Assembly: GCF_902459465.1 (NCBI RefSeq)
Contig: NC_047076.1
Location: 10,672,146-10,736,145 of the forward strand
DNA: 64,000 bases
Direction of reading: 5' to 3'
DNA from: Asterias rubens
Lineage: Eukaryota; Echinodermata; Asteroidea; Forcipulatida; Asteriidae
Each line of letters starts with the position of its first letter. The stretch's first letter is position 1. Both the position numbers and the translations under genes were made by a program. Under the pieces are notes generated by a model. That model had not been told where the DNA came from. It ran no database searches and saw only the letters and a list, made by a program, of their open reading frames with translations. This document shows, in pieces, positions 55,577 to 64,000 of the stretch.

Positions 55577-56150
55577 AGTCACCTGGAAATATAATTTTTT
55601 TTCTTTCACACATAAGAGTATATGCTTACGAACAATAAAACAATGTTTTAGTAATTGTTTGTCACGATTTATATGTTTAAAAAATATATAAAGTTGTTTG
55701 GGGGCTGACTCCGCCTACCCCTTTTGTGACGTCAATCGAGGCAGACTTTGCCTGCAATGCGTATAGTAAACACACGTGCAAAGTACATGTACGTCCAAGT
55801 CGTGAGTTAGTACATTTCAAAAAGTGTTCTTCTGCATTCAGCAGCAATACACCTGGTCGGCATTGCCGGAAAAAAAAAGAAAAAAAAATGTTTTGAAACG
55901 TACAAACTCACGACTTGGTCCGTACATGTACTTTGCAATTGTGTTTACTCTACGCATTACAGGCAAAGTCTGCCTCGATTGACGTCACGAACAGCGCCCT
56001 CTCGGGTCGGGGTCTACTCTTAAATTTGTAATTAACATAAGAACTGTTTTTTTTAAACCTTAGTTAACTGTTTATTCACATTCCACTCATCAAAACACAT
56101 ATATTAGTAACAAAAGCTTTATTTTGAAAAAATACCACTTCCAGGTGACT
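55577..56150. mobile_element. TTAA-flanked MITE with an inner foldback
   Basis: Ends AGTCACCTGGAA / TTCCAGGTGACT flanked by TTAA at 55573-55576 and 56151-56154. Inside, GTGACGTCAATCGAGGCAGA (from 55726) pairs with its inverse ending at 55988. These inner arms are about 100 bp each, include CAAAGTACATGTACG and AAGTCGTGAGTT, and surround a ~70-bp centre. Each arm contains a TGACGTCA (CRE) palindrome. Non-coding, 574 bp. Confidence 0.8.
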
Positions 56151-57524
56151 TTAACAGTATTTGTGATTGGATGGATATGGGCCTCTGCTGGGTTATACTT
56201 TATAACCAACGAACTTTCAAATTTACTTTTGTATGCTTAAGATAATTACAAATGTTTATGCAAGGTGTATTTAACCGATAGTCCTTTGACAAATTATATC
56301 ACGTTAAAAAAGCTAAATATTGAACTTACCAGATTGATAATAAAAAAATGTGCTGTTAATCAAGGATTCCAAGAAATTAAAATGTTAATAATTTATAGTT
56401 CAGTTTGAATTACACTGTTTATATAATATTGCATATACATGATTTAATCTTACAAATGAAATTATTTCCGATCTTAACGTTTTTATCAAATCATTTATAA
56501 ATTAATAAAAAATTTAACAACCTATACATTATATCCGGCAAGTTTGTTCTGAGTCATCATTATTGCAATCAAATGGTGCAGAAATCAAAGGTTTATTTGC
56601 CTTCAAGGGAAGACTTTCACGGCAAGTGTTTCACGGCAAGTATAGCCATAAATACCACTTTCAATAAATTTTGCATCTAAAGTCCCCCCCCCCCCCCCGA
56701 GGACGTGAATGCCCCAATAACATAGATGAACGTGAGAGTTGTACATAGACTAAAGTTGATAAACGACATTTCCTCCACATTGCAAAGTGACGTAGGCTTT
56801 CAATTAATTTATAACTGCAAATAATCAGTACAGCATTTAAGTTTAAAATAATTATAGACAATTTAAAGTATATGGGGTACAGTCGGCGCAGGGTGGGGTG
56901 GAATACTTCATTGGCTATCAGCCACACCATCTAAAAACTTAAATCTAATATCGTGCAAAGGCAGATCACTATAATGAACAATGTTTTACAATACATTATC
57001 TAAAACCAGAATACTAAAACAGAAAAACAGGTTGTCATTGCTCACTGGTGACATTGTAAATAATACACTTATTATATTAGTTTGGCCTGGATTGCTCTAC
57101 AACAACAGCACACATAAAATGCATTAACATGTACAAGAAGACTGTTCATAGACTTTTACCGCAATGTCATTGGTCACACAGGTACGTTGACTCCACAAAA
57201 TGGCCGACCGTGTGTTCGCAAAGTTAAAGGAAAACCACGCAAAAAAATGCGAGGCATACATGCACATTGCATTTGTGTGGATCGTTATATTCTACTTTTC
57301 AAACATCTTTCTAAACATGCATTTAGTAACAAACGGTTCCAAACGTTTTAAATAGACAAACTCGCCCGATCAAGGTTTATCATACTCGTTTATACGTTAA
57401 CTACGACAATATTGACGAGTCCATTTTTGAAGGTCAAATAAGCACACATTTTCACCCTAAAACTAGTACATAGTACTCAGGAGTAATTGATACTTGGGTG
57501 CCTGAAAGTAATAACACACTGCTA

Positions 57525-59056
57525 TTAAGAGTCACTGAAGAACTCATCACAAGTTGTTGGTTTGACGAGCCACCGACCCAACCCTTCAGATAGAAATGTA
57601 GCCTTCATGATAACCTTACACTGTTGGTAAGCATCAGCTGTTTTCTTCTCTTCCTTGTACGTTCTCGGTCCCTTGGGTTCAGGTTGAGGAACTACATTCT
57701 TTTTACCCTGTTTACTTTTTCGGGATCCACTCCCCCTCTTCTGGTCCTTCTGAGGTGAATCTGTGGCGCGCTGCCTTGAGTGAGAATTCTCCATAATGCT
57801 CAAGTAGGTGTTGAAGATTTCCTTCTTAGATACACAGGATGCAACGCCATCCTTAGTCAACCCCGTCTCCGTTGTGATTACTTCAATGTCTTTATTACCC
57901 TCTATCCAGTTGATTCCAAAGCTAGGCGATTTGGAGGATGGAGAAATGCCGAAGAGGTACAGACTTGGTTTAGTGGTACCAACCATGAGAGGCTTGTTTA
58001 GTATGAAGCCTCTTGGCAAGGTTGGGAGGTCTGTGAGGCGTCCGTAGAGAGCTCTCGGGAGGTGGTCGTAGTGGCACTGCATGCCAAGAACAACACTGGA
58101 CAAGTACACTGGGGCAATGATCTTGCTCAACAGTGCACCTTGTACACCTAGGACATTCCAACTTGCAACCTTGTCGCTGCAGGTCATTGCAAAGAGGCGC
58201 TCTGGGGCTGTCAAAGCTTTCCCTGTTAACGGAATTGTACTTTCACCCTGTTTGATTTTTGCACGGAGAATGCCTCTTGCTCCCCGGTGTGGATGGGTGT
58301 CGCCGGTTTTCTTCTTGCTCGCGTCTTTTATAAAGCTTGCAGCATCTCCACAGGGTGGGCAACTAATATACAGATGAAACTGAACACCTTCCTTAAGTTG
58401 TAGCATCCCACTGCTGCCACCAACAAAAACAGAGGATGTGGGATCATTCTGATGCTTCTTCAGCTGGTCTAAAAGGTACCTCTTCAGACAACGGTGCGCT
58501 ATAACTTCTGCGTGACAATCATATAAAACCTTGCCCTTTGTGTCAGGATCATTAGCCAAGGGACACTTTGAACCTGTTGCTATACAAATGACCTTTGAAC
58601 TTTCAATGGTTCCTGAGGTCTGCACAATACCCGATAGGACCTTGTATTTCACATATCTCATCTGGCCAGCATGGAAGGTGACTTCTCGAAGCTTTTGTTC
58701 GATTATGTTCTGGATATGGTCTGCCCAAGAGTACTCTTTCCCTGGCCAGATTGAATAACAGTCACTTGGTGTTGGCTTCAGAGCAATTGATGGACGACCA
58801 TTACTGGTCGACACGATGCCAAACACATCTAGGAGAGCCTTTCTGGCCAGCTCTTCCTTTGCAGTTTGTTTCTTCCTGCTTCGTGTTGAGAAACTCTTTC
58901 CTTCAACGATCACACTTAGCTGGTAGACTGGATCATGTGGAGGTCCATCTCGACTGTCGACAACGAATGCCAAAGGAGCAATGTTCATTTCGTTTAGCAT
59001 CTGGACTGGGTTCTTGTGAGAAGGCGGTTCGAAATCATCTTTAACTTCTGTAGGAT
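57525..59056 (-). CDS. ADAR: Adenosine deaminase acting on RNA (ADAR), C-terminal exon with dsRBD and deaminase domain
   Basis: A single exon of 1,532 bases, 509 residues plus a split first codon, opening at acceptor ATGTTTAG|ATCC and closing with TAA. ADARs convert adenosine to inosine in dsRNA. The first ~80 residues are a dsRBD (NPVQMLNEMNIAPLAF, then KKQTAKEELARKALLDVF). The deaminase domain follows. His182-Ala-Glu184 (CHAE; codons 58506-58514), Cys236 in PCGDA (58350-58352) and Cys293 in TCSDK (58179-58181) are the zinc ligands and catalytic Glu, so it should be active, unlike ADAD pseudo-enzymes. The C-terminus has GLGRWLVKP. A Lys/Arg-rich insert of about 35 residues (near RATDSPQKDQKRG) interrupts the C-terminal part. 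The whole catalytic domain lies in one exon. The upstream exons and true start are not identified. The Met-containing frame beyond 59056 is intron. ADAR1 versus ADAR2 class is undecided. Confidence 0.93.
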
Positions 59057-60580
59057 CTAAACATAATTGAACAATTATAAGGAACTGCATATACAAGTTG
59101 TGAGAGTATAAGAGCTTGTATCAGGAGAGAATTTCATAACCTTTTAAGCATTTCTTCCTACAGTTATGTTCACACTTTACTTGTCTAGTTTGTGAGGGAT
59201 AATCTTTTAGCGTTGACTATGATTTTGATGACAAATTAATGTTTTACCTGCGAAGAAAGTACAAAAACTTGGAAAGTATACATCCTTTTCAGTGAGTGAG
59301 TGTGTTTAAATTGAATTACTTGGGTCATTGAACTTAATGGGTGAGCAGTTAATCTGCCTAGGACAGTCAGCAGCCCTACAGGTTTGTAAATGATCCAATA
59401 AAAGCCCAGTTTGGAAAAATAATTACATGGAGACAACAGGAGTGAGTTGCCAAAGGAAAATGATGTTTTTTTACAGGCCTCTTTTTTGGTATGGTAAACC
59501 AAGCTGACAACATGGACGCCTTTGTGTATACAGTGAAGATGTGACTATGCCAGGTTTTGCAGTTGCGTATTGCGGATGGTTGCAAGGACTCGAACTTCAA
59601 CCCGAATCCTTTGCACTATTTTTCGAAATTATTACCGTCAAGGTGGAAATAATTTATATTGGTGTTTGACGATTGATACTGAATGAACTTTAGAATCACT
59701 TTGCTTACAAATTGAAAACAAACAATCCATCCTTTCCCAAGTCTCTGATGTTTGAGGACCGTAATGAAATGAACTTAGAATCATTATGTTTTCAGATTAA
59801 AATCAATAATTATTTTCTTTCCCCAGCTAAAATACCGAATGGCTCTCAGATTTTATGGCATACCTGTTCCAGTAAAATAAAACAATAGGCTCACACTCCA
59901 GAAACGAAACAAAAACATTGGAAAGACTCTGTTTTGTGAATTTGATTCTTTTATAGCTATTGCGATAAACTAACAGTTATTTAAACAAATTCCTAAACAT
60001 GATTTAATATAAAGGTTGAGGTCGAATAAATTATCAGTTGACTTTGTATCCAAACAAGCCTTAGAATAAGATTAATGAATCTAAGACACATGTAGAAAGT
60101 ACATGTCATTAAGGCCTACATGTGAACTATTTCATAACATTTACATTTTGTTCATGATACAACAGACATAACAGCATTGTGTTTTTGACTCATGTTAGGG
60201 CGCTAACAGAGGGTGTGCATACACGTACACTTGTGGGTTCTACACAAGAAAGCTTATTTCACTGTCTGTATTGAAAAAAATATGTGAAAAATTGTCAAAC
60301 ATATTATGTCACTTTGAGTTGTGTTTATTTTTCAGAATAACTTGTACAAATAAAACCATTAACTTGATCTAATCAGCTGTCACATTAAAAAATTATACTT
60401 GTCATTCATTTCCATGTTCAATGCCAGCATTCATAACACATGTCTTGAAGTCCACAAGGAACAATTTTGTTTTGTCTCTGGTAAAAATTACACTAGAACT
60501 TCACATAAAAAAAAAATCCTTCCAAAACACCCTTAAAAACCCCAAAGATTCCGGTGTGACATCTGTCATATCTGGTTTAA

Positions 60581-61042
60581 AAGGGAAGGTATACGTAGCA
60601 ATCACTCTTAAAATTAATGGCAATAACAACTTTAGGTTAGAGGCCTACAGCAGCTTCCAATAGTATAAAGCATTTTGAGAAACATTTCACTTCGATGTAA
60701 TGTGGTTTTGTAAAAAGGTAGAAGTTTTTATGCCAAACAATTTGAATCTGAGAAGCGTTACTGTCAGTAACGATTCTCGGATCATGTATTCCTAATTATG
60801 CACAAAAAACTATTGGTTAGAGCCTACAGCAGCTTCCAATATGACTTTGAAGTAATGTGGTTTATGTAAACTATATTTTGCAGTTTTTCTGCAAAAAATT
60901 TATTCTTCCTGCATTTTTGTTAATTTATAACCTTTAACACGCCACCAAAAATGGAATTTTCACAAATTGGTTTTATTGTATGCTTTTCAATCTAAAGGAT
61001 TAAAGAATCAAATTGTTCCAAAAATCAAAGGTATATATGCCT
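60581..61042. mobile_element. TTAA-flanked MITE-like element (462 bp)
   Basis: Left AAGGGAAGGTATACGTAGCA after TTAA (60577-60580); right CAAAGGTATATATGCC before TTTAA (61043-61046). A block GCCTACAGCAGCTTCCAAT occurs twice inside (60641 and 60822), and GCGTTACTGTCAGTAACG is a perfect palindrome at about 60757. Related wording occurs at about 41016-41130. Confidence 0.6.
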
Positions 61043-61349
61043 TTAAAAAGCCCTACCAATAATTATTACTTGCACATGTATAACACACCCTGAATAAAAA
61101 CATCTAAATGCACATGAAATAGCAAATACACTTTTTTTTCAGGTTTGAGGAAAATTGAAAACAAATCGCTGAAGAAAGAATCTGACGTTTGTAAAACCTT
61201 CTGTTTAAATTATTGAAATTTTCTTGGTATTTGCTTTATACCATCCGGGTCAAATTGCTTGGGCCACTCATTCGCATATTACAATAAACATTCCCCTGTC
61301 CACTTTCCCCTGTGACAATAAACAAGATATTTCTGTGCCAGTCCATTGC

Positions 61350-61530
61350 ATGTTACTCCCCAGGTCTCACCGGTACCCATTTGTACTCCTGGGTGGAGCG
61401 AAGCAATTAAAAGTGCCTTACTCAATCAAGGACACAAGTGTCGAAATTGACCAGGCCAGGATTCAAACTCACATTCTGTACAAAACTTAGGTCCACCGCC
61501 CTAAACTGCTCTGCCACGACACCCCACAAA
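61350..61530 (-). mobile_element. tRNA-Leu-type SINE (minus strand)
   Basis: Minus sense: GGGGTGTCGTGGCAGAGCAG (box A), GAGTTTGAATCCTGG (box B), TGTCCTTGATTGAGTAAGGC, CTCCACCCAGGAGTACAAAT, TGAGACCTGGGGAG. Same order of motifs as 10659-11001. Confidence 0.75.
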
Positions 61531-61656
61531 GTTACATCATCAATTTGAATTAACTTTTGTGACTTACTAGACGAACAAAGACAAATCTATATCATAAAAA
61601 AATTAGTAAAGTGGTTGTAGCAATTAGGACTAAAAAATAAATTATTGTAAAAACAA

Positions 61657-61910
61657 TTAAGATTGAGTAGTACCATGATTATTTTGCTTGCACGCCATTG
61701 TCTTTATGTAATACAAAGCATTACGGGCGGCATTGGAACGAGCCTCGTCCTCAGTTTGACCAGTACCCTGACACACAGCGATGGGGGACGTTTTCAATTC
61801 CACTAGACATTGAAGAAGGTTCTTGAGACTTCGCTCCTTCAGCTCAATGTATCTGAGCTGAAACTGTTGCTCCTCTGCTACTAGTTGCAGAATATGGCAG
61901 CTTTGGGAGT
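61657..61910 (-). CDS. TARBP2/PRKRA-like dsRNA-binding protein, last coding exon
   Basis: A minus-strand exon from acceptor CATTCCCTCCAG|ACTCCC to a TAA at 61657-61659. It encodes about 84 residues: SQSCHILQLVAEEQQFQLRY, then YIELKERSLKNLLQCLVELK, TSPIAVCQGTGQTEDEARSN and AARNALYYIKTMACKQNN. This matches the third, type-B dsRBD of TARBP2 (TRBP), PRKRA (PACT) and Loquacious in both sequence pattern and position close to the C-terminus. In the known proteins this domain binds Dicer and mediates dimerisation rather than RNA binding. Earlier exons with the first two dsRBDs should lie beyond 64000; none is seen in 61911-64000. An internal CATG|GTACTAC could serve as a weak donor in the phase needed by the ADAR exon. 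Confidence 0.82.
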
Positions 61911-62355
61911 CTGGAGGGAATGTTGGATAAAAAGGAATTCAAGTAACCAAATATCTTAAAGTTGGTTCCTCACTTCTTTTTCTTGATAGAAAAACATAAA
62001 GGTGTGGAAATGAACACAATCTGACAATACAAGAATGCTCACAAGATTCACATTTTCAACTTTATCTTTAAGCAGGATTGAACATTCAATTCTGATTGGT
62101 GGATCCATAGCAACAATGAGTGTGATATAAACACCCCATATAAATATTCTGCGATGTGATTAGTTCAGAGCGCTTCACATGATATGTCTTAGTTTTAATA
62201 GAAAGGCGCACCAGTGGCAACGTACTATCCCATTAGCAAACAGGGTACTTTACCCAGCTGCGCGTTTTACCAAGATGTCTATTTTAGTCTAAAGCGTACA
62301 GCAACCTAGGCAAGTAATGTTAGGGGTATAATAAAATAAATATTGACTGCTTTAA

Positions 62356-62625
62356 ACGCAGTTGACACTATTGGTAATTACTCAAAATAATTATTATCAT
62401 AAAACCTCACTTGGTAACGAGTAATGGGGAGAGGTTGATAGTACAAAACATTGTGAGAAACGGCTCCCTCTGAAGTACATGTAATGTAGTTTTCGAGAAA
62501 GAAGTAATTTTCCACAAATTTGATTTTGAGACCTCAGATTTAGAATTTGAGGTATCGAAATCAAGCATCTTAAAGCACACAACTTCGTGTGACAAGGGTA
62601 TTTTTGCTTTCATTATTTTGCCTCA
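62356..62625 (+). mobile_element. TTAA-type MITE, right end missing
   Basis: After TTAA (62352-62355): GTTGACACTATTGGTAATTA, GGTAACGAGTAATGGGGAGA, GAGAAACGGCTCCCTCTGAA, a short inverted pair GAGACCTCAGATTTAGAA / TTTGAGGTATCGAAATC, then ACACAACTTCGTGTGACAAG. Diverges after 62625. Fragments of the family occur at 16484, 48715 and 52805. Confidence 0.7.
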
Positions 62626-63262
62626 GGAAAATTGAAAGCAGAGGGAGAGGATTACCTCACGCATCATAGTTTTAAACCATGCATGTACGTGTAGCACCCG
62701 AATCAGTAAATTGTTGTATACTACAAAGTACAATGTACGTAGCAAATAAAACAGCAGCATGACAGATGGTGTCGAGAAAAAATAAGCAACAAAAACAAAG
62801 CATTGAAGCAAAACAAAGCAAAGCAAAGCATAGCAAGCTCTCATCCATATGTCAACAACTTCTCTTAGAATAGAAAACAAAGGATTGGTCCGTTTGAGTA
62901 TGGTTTAATCAGTAGGCCTAACCATGCAGTTTGTGACTATTGCATATAAGACAAATAATTGACTGCCACTGCTTGTTACACTTGGTTTTGGTAGAGTACA
63001 GTCGCCAATCAAATACTGAGCTTGCGTGTACTTGTTCAAACATACTGAATATAATTTATATGGTCTGTAAGGCAAACGTGCTACAGACTTTTTCAAATTC
63101 TGTTTGGGTAATTGCAACAATGGAAAAAAAGTGCACATCATGTGAGTTTCTCAACCAATCACAACAATGACAGGGGAAAAAACATTAGCTACATAAACAT
63201 GTTGGTTGCAAAATTAAATGATACTTTGATGCATTTAAAAAGCACATGTGTAACAACCTTGG

Positions 63263-63411
63263 TAATGGGAGACTTTGAAACGCTAGGTGGCAGCAGACTT
63301 ACCAGGTAAATTTCCATTGTTTACGTAGTTCTGAGCATGCGCACATTACCGAGAACAACAGATTTTACCTGGTAAGTCTGCTGCCACCAAGCGTCCTGAA
63401 AGTTTCCCATT
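63263..63411. mobile_element. Foldback element with GGTGGCAGCAGACTTACC arms
   Basis: Left arm GTGGCAGCAGACTTACCAGG (within 63287-63306) and right arm CCTGGTAAGTCTGCTGCCAC (within 63368-63387) are exact inverses. Pairing extends outwards through AATGGGAGACTTTGAAACGC / GCGTCCTGAAAGTTTCCCATT. The centre is about 55 bp with GAGCATGCGCAC. Non-coding. Confidence 0.8.
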
Positions 63412-64000
63412 GTCAAAGACCGGTAGGCATGCACAGGCATAAATAAAAAAAATTAAAAATGTTATGTTGGCGTAACCCGACCTACCCTAAAAATATGCCG
63501 ACCCTGGATATTTTTATTTTTTTCAAGGGAAGAAATTGAATGATTAAAAATCTATTAAAGATATAAAAATAAAATAAATGTCATAAAGAGTTTTAAAATA
63601 TACTATTTGTTGTGAGTAGCCTAGTCTTCTTTTGCTACCCGGTCTACTACCGGCTTTTAGAAACAATTACAAAACATGTCATTTTCGTTGCTGTGAAAAA
63701 AAAATCCCTACCTACCTACCCTATTTTTGGGGGCCGGTTACGCCATCATAACATTTTTTTTTATGCCTTAATATGACCCAACAGGTGCATTTTTGTACAA
63801 ATCTGTGAACATAGTTTTTACTTTGATATCATACACACCATTTAATTTAGACACATGCACTATAATTAAGCATAGCCTCTATAAAGCACGCAGGAAATAA
63901 TATATACGGCTGGGGCAGGGTTTACATTAAAGCACCTTTAAATCTAGTTGTGTTGCTTTAAAATTGAGACAGTGAAAAAACATGATTAGCATGCTTGGAT

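Larger units (their letters stand above)
54454..57524. other. Intergenic region between SH3BP5 (plus) and ADAR (minus) 3' ends
   Basis: Convergent genes. Holds the CTACTCTGCGGTAATAG repeat (54530-54640), a TTAA MITE (55577-56150), a poly-C run (about 56683) and otherwise AT-rich sequence without coding potential. 3' UTRs of both genes are expected at its ends. Confidence 0.5.
59057..61656. other. Between the ADAR exon and the TARBP2/PRKRA-like exon
   Basis: AT-rich, no clear coding exon. Either intron of ADAR or the space between two genes. Minus-strand CTTCGCAG|GTAAAAC at about 59249 is the best isolated splice donor, but the frame upstream of it resembles nothing. Contains a 462-bp MITE and a SINE, listed separately. 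Confidence 0.4.
61911..64000. other. Probable intron of the TARBP2/PRKRA-like gene
   Basis: AT-rich, without recognised exons. Contains a truncated MITE (62356-62625) and a foldback element (63263-63411). If the gene continues past the window, this is its last intron. Confidence 0.45.

Noticed and set aside
59057-59096. Upstream Met (MYMQFLIIVQL) as the ADAR start codon
   Set aside because: It lies beyond a good splice acceptor (ATGTTTAG|ATCC) in intron-like sequence. The dsRBD needs an upstream exon in phase 1.

Overview
This is animal nuclear DNA. Genes are split by many GT-AG introns, there are tRNA-derived SINEs, and numerous short inverted-repeat (MITE-like) elements sit in introns and between genes. 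The gene set plus the repeat families (TTAA-flanked MITEs, a tRNA-Leu-type SINE, 'CTACTCCGCGGTAG' repeats) resemble what I remember from echinoderm, especially sea-star, genomes. That assignment is recollection, not a search. No bacterial or viral genes are visible.

Layout. 2.2-4.0 kb and 7.1-11.9 kb (minus): two tandem ARF small GTPase genes with identical exon structure. The second has a 5' UTR exon and a CRE/CCAAT promoter near 11.7-11.95 kb. 12.2-13.7 kb: two copies of one TTAA MITE in opposite orientation. 14.2-24.2 kb (minus): a complete ferroportin gene (SLC40A1 family, 8 coding exons, 695 aa). One of its introns holds a 2.5-kb minisatellite of 45-bp units, interrupted by a 940-bp hAT-type element with a perfect 8-bp target duplication. 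24.4-36.5 kb: no recognisable gene. It holds a ~1.3-kb tandem duplication, a 14-bp minisatellite at 29.4-29.8 kb and a six-unit tandem array of ~380-440 bp at 32.5-34.9 kb. 37.5-38.2 kb: five tandem tRNA-Asp units, three full length. 40.1-46.9 kb (minus): complete ARPC2 (9 coding exons, 300 aa); its first coding intron carries a ~1-kb inverted repeat. 48.1-54.5 kb (plus, head-to-head with ARPC2): an SH3BP5 family gene (7 exons, 656 aa) with an unusually long tail. 57.5-59.1 kb (minus): one large exon encoding a dsRBD plus an ADAR deaminase domain with all catalytic residues. 61.66-61.91 kb (minus): the last exon of a TARBP2/PRKRA-like dsRNA-binding protein. The rest to 64 kb is intron or intergenic DNA with MITEs.

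These are mostly unrelated housekeeping genes: membrane traffic (ARF; SH3BP5 as a RAB11 exchange factor in vertebrates), iron export, actin nucleation and dsRNA biology. The most interesting points are the ADAR/TARBP2-like neighbourhood, whose exon phases would allow splicing between the two; long inverted repeats in introns that could form dsRNA; a Ser where human ferroportin has the hepcidin-binding Cys326; the minisatellite with higher-order structure and a datable transposon insertion; and the tRNA-Asp array. I assembled all gene models by eye from splice sites and reading-frame continuity.
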